DNA from: UBA6224 sp963800205
GTDB lineage: Bacteria; Patescibacteriota; Saccharimonadia; Saccharimonadales; UBA4665
NCBI GenBank assembly: GCA_963800205.1
Contig: CAWCZQ010000005.1
Coordinates: 186,001-250,000 of the forward strand
Direction of reading: 5' to 3'
Length of the DNA stretch: 64,000 nucleotides
A model generated the notes under the pieces. It worked only from the letters and a program-made list of their open reading frames with translations. It searched no databases and was not told the DNA's origin. This document shows, piece by piece, positions 52,288-60,649 of the stretch. Made by a program: the position numbers and the translations under genes. Each line of letters starts with the position of its first letter. The stretch's first letter is position 1.

Positions 52288-53103
52288 TTACTTCAGATTG
52301 CATTCGTGATATTGTCTGCGCCTTAGGTTGCTACGGTTTATACCATGGGTTTTGTTAAAACCTATGCAGTCGTAGTCCGAAATACGACTATCGGCCACGA
52401 CTACCCATTCGTGCAAAGGATGGCCCGGCTGCCGACCTCGGCACATCGTGACGTCTTTGTCGTGGACCGGTTCGTTGTATAGCAGGGTGCCGTCGGGCTG
52501 AATCACTCGCCAGCTTTCACGGGTCTGCAATACGGCTCGGTCTGCTTCTAAATTCGCCGATAGCGACTGTACGGTAACCGTTTGCGCCACCGTATTGCCT
52601 CTAACGCTACTCGTTTTTGGCCAGGTATCGACGGCTGCTTCAATTGTTTCGCGGGGCTGTTCCCAGTATCGGTTTTCAAAATGATGTCTGGCGGCATCTG
52701 CCACATATAGCACCTCATTGTTGCCGTACTTATAAAAGCCCTGTAGAGCTACCTGGCCGGCGTTGTAGACATATGCCGTGCAGACTTCGTACTCGTGATT
52801 GGTATATATTGCAGTGTCAAAATACGGTTTGCAGCCAGCAAGGCCTGGTTCGGCTGCTTCTGTAGTTGCCGAAGTTTCCGGCAGGGCCTCTTCACTTTTG
52901 CTTGGACGTGGGGTGGATGTGCCTTCCGCTGCAACGGATGTTTCCGCAACGCTCGGTGACTCAGCAGGAGAATTTCGCCCCGGCGTTGTGGTGCACGCCG
53001 CCAAGGCCAAGCCGGCCACGACTGGCGCCACGACATACTTCATCTGTAGCAAATTATGCCTTACGGGAGGGGTTTCTGAGGGTATCATCACTTGTTCACT
53101 CAT
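52288..53103 (-). CDS. Lipoprotein, 271 aa
   Basis: A lipobox LALAAC at residues 32-37 follows a hydrophobic stretch, so it is a lipid-anchored protein; the n-region is long because the start is taken at 53103, where TAGAAT lies 6 nt upstream. The alternative ATG 53043 (MKYVVAPV) is also plausible and would give a standard signal. After the anchor comes a Ser/Pro/Glu-rich linker, then a domain with YKYGNNEVLYVADAARHHFENRYWEQPRETIEAAVDTW. No family recognised. Confidence 0.78.
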   Translation of the reverse strand: MSEQVMIPSETPPVRHNLLQMKYVVAPVVAGLALAACTTTPGRNSPAESPSVAETSVAAEGTSTPRPSKSEEALPETSATTEAAEPGLAGCKPYFDTAIYTNHEYEVCTAYVYNAGQVALQGFYKYGNNEVLYVADAARHHFENRYWEQPRETIEAAVDTWPKTSSVRGNTVAQTVTVQSLSANLEADRAVLQTRESWRVIQPDGTLLYNEPVHDKDVTMCRGRQPGHPLHEWVVVADSRISDYDCIGFNKTHGINRSNLRRRQYHECNLK

Positions 53104-53177
53104 AGCGGTATTCTAAGCACAATACACCATGCTGGCAGTAATAATTTCTTAGCTTTTTGTAATTTAAGCTTTGGCCG

Positions 53178-53577
53178 CTACACCTTGGCGACGAGTTCGC
53201 TAACGCGTTGCTTTATCTCATCGCGGACCATGCGATGAAATTCTATTGGCTGATGCTGCGGATCGGCCACTTCCCAATATTCTACGTTGGCGTGCTCACT
53301 GACGTAGTCGGGCAGCTTCGTTTGCTGGCTTAAACGATACAATGCGATCAGCTTGCCGAACCATCTCAGGGTCTATCTGCTTGCGTACGGCGCCCGCTAG
53401 GTCGTAACCGTCTTCTTTCATTACCGCCACTACCATCGGATCAATCGGCTTGCCGAGCTTTACGTTTATCCCAGCACTAGCTGCCCGGTGCACACCATCA
53501 GGAGTTTGGCTGGTAAAGTAAGCCTCAGCCTCCTGGCTGCGCGCCACGTTACCATTACATACAAACAATACGTTCAT
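53178..53577 (-). pseudogene. Low-molecular-weight phosphotyrosine phosphatase/ArsC-type, frameshifted
   Basis: Start MNVLFVCNGNVARSQEAEAY has the P-loop C-x5-R-S of LMW phosphatases and arsenate reductases. The first frame ends early at 53296; the continuation in another frame reads PDYVSEHANVEYWEVADPQHQPIEFHRMVRDEIKQRV, with the acid-aspartate DP, and stops at 53178. An indel near 53317 in an A-rich stretch separates them. The ATG is 3 bases after the AbrB-like stop, so they form one operon. Confidence 0.8.
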
Positions 53578-53580
53578 GTG

Positions 53581-53757
53581 CTAACCCTGCCAATCTTGGA
53601 TGATGAGCTTTTTGCCGGATCTTTTCACGACCAGCTGCTGGCCTTGCTGCCAGCGCAGCTCGTGGATGAGGCCAATCGGTACCGAGACCGAGTATGTCCC
53701 GGTGCTGTTCTTGGTAAGATTTCGTATGTGTTGTTCGCCAGTTTTGCGTGTGCCCAT
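53581..53757 (-). CDS. AbrB/SpoVT-like DNA-binding protein, 58 aa
   Basis: 58 residues with the swapped-hairpin pattern STGTYSVSVPIGLIHELRWQ and GQQLVVKRSGKKLIIQDW, as in antitoxin-type AbrB proteins. ATG 53757 with TAGGAAC. It may repress its own operon with the phosphatase that follows; no toxin gene is seen, the phosphatase taking the usual toxin place. A TATGAT -10 lies just after the terminator upstream. Confidence 0.8.
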   Translation of the reverse strand: MGTRKTGEQHIRNLTKNSTGTYSVSVPIGLIHELRWQQGQQLVVKRSGKKLIIQDWQG

Positions 53758-53792
53758 GCCGGTGTTCCTATTTACATACTCAGCATATCATA

Positions 53793-53825
53793 AAAGCGGA
53801 GTTAAATCAGCTTTAACTCCGCTTT
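53793..53825 (-). terminator. Second hairpin between the KGG gene and the AbrB gene
   Basis: A 14-bp stem AAAGCGGAGTTAAA / TTTAACTCCGCTTT with TCAGC loop; its T-run merges with the TATGAT promoter box of the AbrB-like gene. Confidence 0.82.
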
Positions 53826-53860
53826 ACTCATCTTCGTACGTCCAAATATTTTTTACACAT

Positions 53861-53887
53861 AAAAAGGCCGGATAGACCGGCCTTTTT
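53861..53887 (-). terminator. Terminator of the KGG-repeat gene
   Basis: Stem AAAAAGGCCGG / CCGGCCTTTTT with ATAGA loop. Confidence 0.95.
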
Positions 53888-53903
53888 ATATCAAACTACA
53901 TAC

Positions 53904-54080
53904 CTATTGATTCTTGTGGCTGTTTTCTCCACCCTTACGTTTTGCCTCGGTGGGTTGCGCGTCGGCGCCCTTTTTCCCTGCCTCGGCGTGTTGCTGTGGG
54001 TTGCCCGTGTTGCCGCTGCTCATACTTCCAGCTTTAGCGTGTTGTTTTGGGTTTCCAAAGTTGCCTTGACCTTCTGCCAT
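53904..54080 (-). CDS. KGG-motif stress protein (GsiB-like), 58 aa
   Basis: 58 hydrophilic residues with two near repeats, GNFGNPKQHAKAG and GNTGNPQQHAEAGKKG, and a later KGGE. This is the KGG motif family of general stress or late-embryogenesis-like proteins. ATG 54080 has AAGGAGGTTCAAT. Probably an abundant protein for desiccation or cold stress. Confidence 0.82.
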   Translation of the reverse strand: MAEGQGNFGNPKQHAKAGSMSSGNTGNPQQHAEAGKKGADAQPTEAKRKGGENSHKNQ

Positions 54081-54189
54081 ATTGAACCTCCTTGCTTAAC
54101 GCTATTGTTGTATCACTGGCCAGCGATATGTAGCTACTATACGTCGCCCCGCAAAAAGCGTCTGTAAAAAATAATATTTCATGGCTCTG

Positions 54190-54639
54190 CTACTCAACTC
54201 TTCGGGCAAATATTTCTTCGATTTCTCGCATAAATATTTCGGCAATTTTCGGGCCGACACCATATAGTTTTTGCAGTCTTTTACTTAGTTCTTCTTCGTC
54301 TTGGCTGTTTTCTATCATCAAATACAAGGAGCCCTCGTAGTCTGCTATCAGCTGATCCATGCATACTCGCAGGCCATGTGCCGTCACGTGTTGGTACCGC
54401 GTATAACCACCTTTGTGCAACAGCCGAACGAGGCTGCGTTCTTTAGCCTGCACGATAGCCCATGGCGCATCTAGCTGTTCGTCGACCAGGAGCCGCCAGG
54501 TAGCGACAGCCACATCCGATTGGATTGGTTTGCCAAATAGGTAGCACAGCAAAAACCATCGGAACATATCAGTCTCGCCCGACAATACATCCATGTCAAA
54601 ATCTGCAGCAGCATGCTGCTTACGAGCTTTACGCGCCAT
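54190..54639 (-). CDS. Helix-hairpin-helix protein, paralogue 2
   Basis: 149 residues, paralogue of 22829-23257: GETDMFRWFLLCYLFGKPIQ, AWRLLVDEQLDAPW and LQKLYGVGPKIAEIFMREIEEIF. The HhH GVGPK segment suggests DNA binding. TATACT lies 7 nt before the ATG, so leaderless. The two copies are about 31 kb apart, and both are alone. Confidence 0.78.
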   Translation of the reverse strand: MARKARKQHAAADFDMDVLSGETDMFRWFLLCYLFGKPIQSDVAVATWRLLVDEQLDAPWAIVQAKERSLVRLLHKGGYTRYQHVTAHGLRVCMDQLIADYEGSLYLMIENSQDEEELSKRLQKLYGVGPKIAEIFMREIEEIFARRVE

Positions 54640-54841
54640 CTAGGTAAGTATACCGCCACTATAACTAGCTACATTAGTTCACTAATTGCTGCTGTCCAGT
54701 GTTTTCTATTGAAAGAACTAAAAGTTTGATAATAGGCAAGCGATTCATATCCCATATACTCTATCTTTTTGGGCAAAACAGCGTCGTCATACTTTATATA
54801 TTTTCTGAGTATCTTGATATATATTTCTTGCGTTATGACAA

Positions 54842-55366
54842 TTAGTGCCTAGGAAGAAGATTACCTTTGTCACCAGGACAGGTTATCGTATCGATCTTGA
54901 ATCCTTCGTTGTTCAGTACTTCTGTTAAGGTGATGTCGGCCGTCGAGCCGTCAGGGTAGGACGCCGTGGCATGGACTACGGCACCAGGGCCCGGTCGTAC
55001 ACTTGTAGCGGTCACGCTTGTCGGCATAACTGCCGAACATACAATTGGGTCAAAGCCGTGCTGATAGTACTCGCGATAAAACACAAGGTTCTTACTGCCA
55101 AATCCTTCTACAGTAATATTACGGGAGTTTTCTACTGAGTTTTTGTTTGGGTTTAGGTATTGCTCGTAAAAATTATTTACTTGATCGCGCGCTTCACTGG
55201 CAGTGATATATCCAGGTGTGTTCTGGTTTGGAGTCTTATTGGGGTCATACTTTTGGTAAGCAAGACGGTAGCCAACCAATCCACTCACCACCATAGCGGC
55301 TAGTACAAGAACGGTGAGGAGCTTCAGTTTTGTATTAGACTGGGTAACTGTTTGTTTCTTCTTCAT
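54842..55366 (-). CDS. Membrane-anchored hypothetical protein, 174 aa
   Basis: ATG 55366 (MKKKQTVTQSN) has TATGCT 7 nt upstream, better than the ORF start at 55387. One helix (LLTVLVLAAMVVSGLVGYRL), then an outer region with YITASEARDQVNNFYEQYLN and AVVHATASYPDGSTADITLTEV, which looks beta-rich with two Cys. No family. Confidence 0.75.
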   Translation of the reverse strand: MKKKQTVTQSNTKLKLLTVLVLAAMVVSGLVGYRLAYQKYDPNKTPNQNTPGYITASEARDQVNNFYEQYLNPNKNSVENSRNITVEGFGSKNLVFYREYYQHGFDPIVCSAVMPTSVTATSVRPGPGAVVHATASYPDGSTADITLTEVLNNEGFKIDTITCPGDKGNLLPRH

Positions 55367-55553
55367 AGTTCTAAGCATAAGCAACATAGCTATACATTGG
55401 CAAGGATGACTACTAATGTCAGCAAAATAATCTGCTTCGGATACCCCAATGAGCTAACGGTGCAGTTGGATTACTTACCGCATTAATCATTTATATCTAT
55501 TTAAATAGCACGAGCGAGCACATCAATAATGTTTCAGAGGGAGGATACCATTT

Positions 55554-56591
55554 ATGAAAGCGGTACTATTCGAAGGTCCTGGCAAAGTAACAACCGGCGA
55601 GCTGCCAAAACCACAGATCAAAGAACCAAGCGATGCGATCGTACGCATTGTACGAGCATGTGTGTGCGGATCGGACCTATGGTTTTACCGCGACGAATCG
55701 CCGCACCCAGGAAAATCAATCGGCCATGAATTTATCGGTGTAGTCGAAGAAGTTGGCGATGACGTAACAAAAGTTAAGCCAGGCGACTTTGTTATTTCGT
55801 TATTTAAATATCTTTGATAACACCTGCGCCTGTGCCAAAAAGGCATGACCAGCGCCTGCCCACACGGCGGTTTTTATAACGACAGCACCGGTGGCGGCCA
55901 GGGCGAATACGTGCGAGTGCCGCTGGCCGACGGCACGCTCGTAACAGTCCCAGAGGCTGATTATTCAGAAGATATGCTTAAATCCCTGCTCACCCTCAGT
56001 GACGTCATGTGTACCGGCCACCATGCCGCAGTCAGTGCGCGGGTAAAGCCTGGCGATACCGTTGCGGTCGTGGGCGACGGTGCCGTGGGATTATGTGCAG
56101 TCATTGCCGCCAAGCGGCTCGGTGCCAAGCGCATCATTGCCATGAGCCGCCATGAATCCCGCCAAAAACTCGCCAAAGAATTTGGCGCTACCGACATCGT
56201 CGAAGAACGCGGCGATGATGGCGTCGATAAAGTCATGCAGCTGACGGACGGCGTCGGCGTCGATGCAGTCATGGAATGTGTCGGAACCGGGCAGTCCATG
56301 GACACAGCTATCGCCATCGCCCGTCCTGGCGCTATGGTTGGTGTCGTTGGCGTACCACATGGCGTCGAACTGCCCATCGCCACATTGTTTGGCAAAAATG
56401 TCGGCGTTCAGGGTGGCTCTGCTGCCCAAAAGCACTATCTAGAGGAGCTTCTGCCCGATGTGCTCGACGGTTCAATTAATCCTGGTCTGGTCTTCGACTT
56501 GCAGACAGATCTCGACGGCGCAGCCGAAGCCTACGCCGCCATGGACGAACGTCGAGCTATCAAATCCCTCCTCAAGGTTAGCGAACTGTAA
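55554..56591 (+). pseudogene. Zinc-dependent alcohol dehydrogenase (MDR), two compensating indels
   Basis: A normal 345-residue MDR protein except for about 10 codons out of frame. First part to 55817 has VRACVCGSDLWFY (catalytic zinc Cys) and GKSIGHEFIGVVEEVG (zinc His-Glu). Then the frame shifts within 55800-55830 and a TGA stops it, but the second part from 55845 (MTSACPHGGF) returns to the same frame. Restored, the region reads CALCQKGMTSAC, the structural zinc cysteines. Rossmann loop VVGDGAVGLCAV is present. It may be dead or a sequencing error; RBS AGAGGGAGGATACC. Confidence 0.85.
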
Positions 56592-56608
56592 GCAATAACG
56601 CGCTTAGC

Positions 56609-56669
56609 TCTGTCTTTGTAGCTTTCGCCGCTACCATCAAGCCGGTAACAACCGGCAGAACAGAGCTGT
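56609..56669 (+). terminator. Probable terminator after the alcohol dehydrogenase
   Basis: Outer arms AGCTCTGT / ACAGAGCT and an inner GCCGGT / ACCGGC stem. No long T-run, so weaker than others. Confidence 0.5.
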
Positions 56670-56685
56670 ATTGGATAGCTAAATA

Positions 56686-56714
56686 TTGACAGATTTGTGC
56701 AAAGATATTATAGT
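56686..56714 (+). promoter_or_regulatory. Strong promoter before the broken GC-rich genes
   Basis: TTGACA, 17 bases, TATAGT. It would give a leader of about 130 bases to ATG 56852. Confidence 0.75.
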
Positions 56715-56851
56715 TTCTATGTTTCGGTTGAGCTACTGACTTCTGAGGCACGTTTAAAAAGTAGAGACAGATTCAGTCCGTAACGAGGTCATAAAGTTTA
56801 TGTACTAATTGCGGATGAATAGTCTCAGTGCTTGTTATCAAAGGAGTCACC

Positions 56852-57390
56852 ATGCCTCATTCCGCGCAGGCACCATCCTGGTCAATCCTAAGGAAGCGCT
56901 CAAGGAGTAACGCCGGCCGATGTTTTCACGACTCCGAGACTACTCGCTAGTATCAAAATCAGCAAGGCAACACCGCAGAAGTCGATCATGTGGTGGCGAA
57001 TCTACTCGGGGAATGGGCGGCAGAGCCGACTCGAGATCGGCATGATCCTAGCGAATGGCCCCACTGGGAGCGGGTGCGGTTGGGAGCCAGGCGACGCTCA
57101 ACAAGGAGCAGTCATGACCACCGACAACCGCGAGATGTACGCCACTCAGGCGGCGGCATTCATCTGGTACGCCGGTGTAGCTGCGTCTGGCACGAACACC
57201 CTGAGGAGTATCCCTGAGTTCAAGATCGGCGAGCCAGATGCTCGAGATGTGGCAAACATCACCATCATCCACGAGGCCGCTCGCGACGACAGTTCGGCGA
57301 CGACGACTTCGAAGACCGGACGACGTCACGCTCGGCGACTACGACGACCACCGCTCGACCTGTCTCTACGGAATCTCTCCGCTGTAATCA
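56852..57390 (+). pseudogene. GC-rich block with two broken small genes
   Basis: Starts with AAAGGAGTCACC ATG at 56852 and a second start CAAGGAGCAGTC ATG at 57114. Protein-like pieces appear in shifting frames: AGTILVNPKEALKE, then GNTAEVDHVVANLLGEWAAE followed by DRHDPSEWPHWERVRLG, then LNKEQS ending on the ATGA of the second gene; then MTTDNREMYATQAAAFIWYA, EPDARDVANITIIHEAARDD, DDVTLGDYDDHRSTCLYGISPL and a stop at about 57390. Each joint needs a one-base change. The two cistrons have good ribosome sites and a strong promoter upstream, so they were once, or still are, expressed. No family recognised. GC is much higher than the surroundings. Confidence 0.55.
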
Positions 57391-57432
57391 GATCTGGATC
57401 CAAGACAGCTAGCCAGCAACGGAGAGCTGCAC

Positions 57433-57481
57433 CCAGGTGGAATGTTTATTGTCGCGAGACAACAAACCCCCTTCCACCTGG
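57433..57481 (+). repeat. Long two-stem hairpin
   Basis: Outer arms CCAGGTGGAA / TTCCACCTGG (10 bp) with inner GTTTATTGTC / GACAACAAAC (one mismatch) around GCGA. It follows the broken genes; no T-run, so a terminator role is unsure. Confidence 0.6.
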
Positions 57482-57544
57482 CAATTTCCAGAGTTTTGAA
57501 CTAACTGTTCAAGGTTGCGGAGACTGCCAAGTACTACCACATCC

Positions 57545-57564
57545 ACTGCATCGATCGATGCAGT
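57545..57564. repeat. Perfect 20-bp palindrome
   Basis: ACTGCATCGATCGATGCAGT. Lies just past the stop of the hydrolase gene and could be a protein-binding site or a cruciform. Confidence 0.55.
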
Positions 57565-57574
57565 ACTCGGTAGC

Positions 57575-58258
57575 CTAGCCGACCGCTAGTTCCTTTTTTA
57601 GGATATAGAGCAGCCGATTACGATCTTCGATGCCGTCAAAATTATGGTTGCCCTCAAGCTTGACGAGCGATATTCCCGGATCGATTCCTATAAGGTCGTT
57701 ATCTCTCAGCACCTCGTCTTGTCGGGCACTGATAATCCGCAGTCCAGTAAACCGTGCAAGCCTGTTATAGAGCTTTATAGGGGCGATTCCCGCAAGACTT
57801 TGCCAATATTCTGGGTGGATGACCGTAGTGCTGCCATCGGAGCGCGACAACCGCGTCCTTATTGTTACGTCGATATCAATCCCCTTGCGGCTACGGTAAC
57901 GTTCCACAATCGCCGCCTCGCTAACATCGACCGGTGGCGTAATCATGAGGACTTTGCGGATGCCGCGCGGCTTCACAAGTCCCGCCACCACGCAACCCTG
58001 AGAGTGACATACCAGATCGATAATTGCATCCGGGTACTCGGCCCTGGCCGTATTAATAACCTTACGTAGTTTTAGCGCCTGATCATTTAGCGGTTTGACG
58101 GTGAGGGTATTGGATTTTTCGTTAATGGGGTTGTAGTCAAACATGATGTTTTGCGCATCGGGCATTGTACTAGCAATTGCGCTAAAGAGGCCGCGAGCAG
58201 TTTGGCGGACGCCAAAGCCATGAGAATAAACTATGACGTGAGAGGTTTTTGCATGCAT
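57575..58258 (-). CDS. Alpha/beta-fold hydrolase
   Basis: 227 residues. Seen: HVIVYSHGFGVRQ (oxyanion region), LVCHSQGCVVAGL (nucleophile elbow G-x-S-x-G variant with Ser), ARQDEVL (acid) and LEGNHNFDG (catalytic His). Substrate unknown; esterase or lipase-like. ATG has a TAAGGAG site. Confidence 0.88.
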   Translation of the reverse strand: MHAKTSHVIVYSHGFGVRQTARGLFSAIASTMPDAQNIMFDYNPINEKSNTLTVKPLNDQALKLRKVINTARAEYPDAIIDLVCHSQGCVVAGLVKPRGIRKVLMITPPVDVSEAAIVERYRSRKGIDIDVTIRTRLSRSDGSTTVIHPEYWQSLAGIAPIKLYNRLARFTGLRIISARQDEVLRDNDLIGIDPGISLVKLEGNHNFDGIEDRNRLLYILKKELAVG

Positions 58259-58327
58259 CTCCTTATAGTACCCTGTTAGCCGTATTTTGCAGCATCAGGT
58301 TCTGGAGTAAAACAGTGCGCCGGATCA

Positions 58328-58352
58328 ATAAACAAAAAGCTCCCGTACTAGA
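58328..58352 (-). terminator. Terminator of the aldo/keto reductase gene
   Basis: Stem AAAAGCTC / GAGCTTTT around an 8-base loop, T-run on the minus strand. It is preceded by one of the 30-base repeats. Confidence 0.75.
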
Positions 58353-58372
58353 GAGCTTTTCTCGGTGTCATC

Positions 58373-58402
58373 TTGGCGAAGCGCAATTCAACAAAGTATA
58401 AC
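58373..58402 (-). repeat. 30-base dispersed repeat, copy 1
   Basis: TTGGCGAAGCGCAATTCAAC followed by AAAGTATAAC on the plus strand; about 25 of 30 positions match the copy at 62651-62680. Confidence 0.55.
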
Positions 58403-58423
58403 TATACTTGTACGACAAATAGC

Positions 58424-59257
58424 TTAGAGCCTGTTAAGCCGTTCGAGTTCTTCGGTTGAAAGCTCTATATCGATTGCACCGATGTTTTCGTCGATGTGTT
58501 GTGTATTAACTGCCTTAGGGATTGGCAGCGCATCGTGTGCAAGCAACCAGGCGAGCGCAATTTGAGCTGGCGTTGCCTGATGTGCTTCGGCAATAGTTTT
58601 GATTGTGCTGTTCTCTAATACTTCCTGTCGTTTGACGGGCTGATACGCAATAATCTGAATGTTATGATGCTGGCAATATTCCCGAAAATTATCATCCACC
58701 TCGTTTTTATACAGGACGTTGTAGTTCATTTGGTTTGCCGTAATTGGATGCTTGGCAAGTGCTTGAGCCTCATTCATCTTCTCGACTCGAAAATTACTGA
58801 CCCCAAACTCCCTTACAATTCCTTCTTCTATAAGTTCGTCTATTTGCGGGATAGCTTCTTGCCAAGGGGCATCGAACCATGGCGCGTGGATGTAGAGCAT
58901 ATCAAGATAATCAGTGCCCAATTTCTGTAGCATCTGCTCGACCGTTGGCCGCACTAGCCCTTTTCCCACGCTGGTTTTCCAGAGCTTGTCTGCAATATAC
59001 AAGTCTTCGCGTTGCAATCCTGCAATCGCCTTACCGACAACTTCATCAGTATGAAACGCACCATACATTTCGGCGCAATCTATATGGTTCTGCCCTTTTG
59101 ATATCGAGTAGCGTATAGCTTCTATCTCGGCAGTTTCATTATCGCTGTTAGGTTCCGCGCCGTTATATTTTCCGCTAGGGTCATACTTGAATGTACCACC
59201 AATATTCCACGTGCCTATACCGATAGGAAACAGGGTTTGGCCGGATTTCGTCTGCAT
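58424..59257 (-). CDS. Aldo/keto reductase
   Basis: 277 residues with IGIGTWNIGGTF, HIDCAEMYGAFH (catalytic Asp, Tyr), IADKLWKTS (Lys), MLYIHAPWFD (His), VREFGVSNF and ALPIPKAVN. Same family as 6045-6890 but a different branch. TATAAT 6 nt before the ATG indicates a leaderless start. The terminator and the 30-base repeat follow. Confidence 0.94.
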   Translation of the reverse strand: MQTKSGQTLFPIGIGTWNIGGTFKYDPSGKYNGAEPNSDNETAEIEAIRYSISKGQNHIDCAEMYGAFHTDEVVGKAIAGLQREDLYIADKLWKTSVGKGLVRPTVEQMLQKLGTDYLDMLYIHAPWFDAPWQEAIPQIDELIEEGIVREFGVSNFRVEKMNEAQALAKHPITANQMNYNVLYKNEVDDNFREYCQHHNIQIIAYQPVKRQEVLENSTIKTIAEAHQATPAQIALAWLLAHDALPIPKAVNTQHIDENIGAIDIELSTEELERLNRL

Positions 59258-59333
59258 GAACCAATTATAGCAAGGAGGAAGCTATAATTTGTGGCTTAAG
59301 GGCGTACTAGTGGCAAAATGCTAACTGCTCTAC

Positions 59334-59950
59334 CTAATGCTTAGTGCCGATATAACGGATGAGGTTATGAACTCCCTTATCGCGGTCTTTGTATGTCTCT
59401 CCGTTGTTGTCGGCGAGTAGTGGATCAAACGCATAAGCAAACTGTTTTGCGGCAGCTACGTCTAGATAGCGCTTGGCCGTGCCATCGATTTCGAAATAAT
59501 TATCTTCCAGCTGTTTGCCGGTATTACACTCAGGGTCATCTGTCGAGTTAGTAAAGAACGCCAATATCCGCCGGGCTTTAATATGCGTTCAATTTCCGAA
59601 AAGATTTGCTCGGTCGTTTTTTGGTCAAAGTAATGCAGCGACAGGTGGGCATACACGATATCGAAACTCGAATCGCTATACGGCAGTGGCTTGCGAAGGT
59701 CTACAGCTTCTACAGTAAATTTCTCATCACCAAGCGTTTGCAGATGATCGATATTAAGATCAGTCGCGGTTACGTCATAGCCCAGTTCGGTAAAGTAGGC
59801 GCTGTCTTGGCCCAGACCAGCACCTAATTCTAGTAACCTACCTGTTTTTGGGAGGTAAGCCTGGACTGTTTCGGCAAACAGCGAGGGCTTGGTTACCCAC
59901 TCTTTGTCGCTGTACATGTCATGTAGTTTTGCCCAGTAATCATCGGTCAT
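59334..59950 (-). pseudogene. Class I SAM-dependent methyltransferase, frameshifted
   Basis: First frame: DYWAKLHDMYSDKEW, RLLELGAGLGQDSAYF (SAM-binding motif I), DIVYAHLSLHYFDQ, IERILKPGG, then a one-base loss near 59568; the continuation in the second frame reads LAFFTNSTDDPECNTG and ends at 59334 with HNLIRYIGTKH. Joined, it is a standard small methyltransferase of about 205 residues. TAATAT lies 7 nt before ATG 59950. Divergent from the HD gene, only 38 bases apart. Confidence 0.85.
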
Positions 59951-59976
59951 AATCCTTATATTATCACCTGTCGTGC

Positions 59977-59988
59977 TAGAATGGCCTC
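59977..59988 (+). promoter_or_regulatory. Leaderless promoter of the HD hydrolase
   Basis: TAGAAT at 59977-59982, 6 bases, ATG 59989. The methyltransferase promoter faces it from the opposite side. Confidence 0.6.
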
Positions 59989-60582
59989 ATGAATTTACCG
60001 TCGCTCGACGACATACAAGCCCTCCACAAAAAGCACGCCCCGACCAAGGAGTCATTAGATAATGTATGGACTCACTGCGATATCGTCCGACGCATTGCGT
60101 TACAGGTTGCAGACAACTACCATGCCGCTGACCGTGATTTGCTAGAAGCCGGTGCGCTTCTGCACGATATTGGGGTATACCGACTGTATCGCAACGGCGT
60201 ACTAGACGGTAAAAACTATATTACACATGGCCTGCTTGGGTACGAACTCCTCAAAGAAGAGGGTTTCGACGAAGAGCTCTGCCGCTTTGCACTATTGCAT
60301 ACCGGTGTGGGGATAACTAAAGAAGACGTGCAGAAGCAGGCACTGCCCTTGCCGATACGCGACTACATTGCCGAAACTATCGAGGAAAAAATTGTTATGT
60401 ATGCCGATAAGTTCCACTCCAAGACGAATCCGCCCACCTTCAACTCGGTCGGTTACTACACCGACTACATGCGCTCTAAGTTTGGCGAAGACAAAGCACA
60501 CCAGTTTGAATTATTCGTGGCAGATTTTGGCGCACCAGACCTACAGCCCCTGAGTAGCCAATACGGCTACGACATTCGGTAA
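59989..60582 (+). CDS. HD-domain phosphohydrolase
   Basis: 197 residues. Seen: THCDIVRRIALQVAD (His), EAGALLHDIGVYRLY (His-Asp), THGLLGYELLKEEGF and HTGVGI, then MYADKFHSKT (final Asp). Standard HD fold, likely a nucleotidase or cyclic-nucleotide hydrolase; the substrate is not clear. Confidence 0.88.
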   Translation: MNLPSLDDIQALHKKHAPTKESLDNVWTHCDIVRRIALQVADNYHAADRDLLEAGALLHDIGVYRLYRNGVLDGKNYITHGLLGYELLKEEGFDEELCRFALLHTGVGITKEDVQKQALPLPIRDYIAETIEEKIVMYADKFHSKTNPPTFNSVGYYTDYMRSKFGEDKAHQFELFVADFGAPDLQPLSSQYGYDIR

Positions 60583-60593
60583 AAATTAGCAGT

Positions 60594-60623
60594 TTGGTGC
60601 AGCATTATTCGTGAAAGTGTAAC
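60594..60623 (-). repeat. 30-base dispersed repeat, copy 2
   Basis: TTGGTGCAGCATTATTC followed by GTGAAAGTGTAAC on the plus strand; 25 of 30 positions match copy 3. Confidence 0.6.
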
Positions 60624-60649
60624 GGTACCGAGAACTGCTAGCGTCTAGA

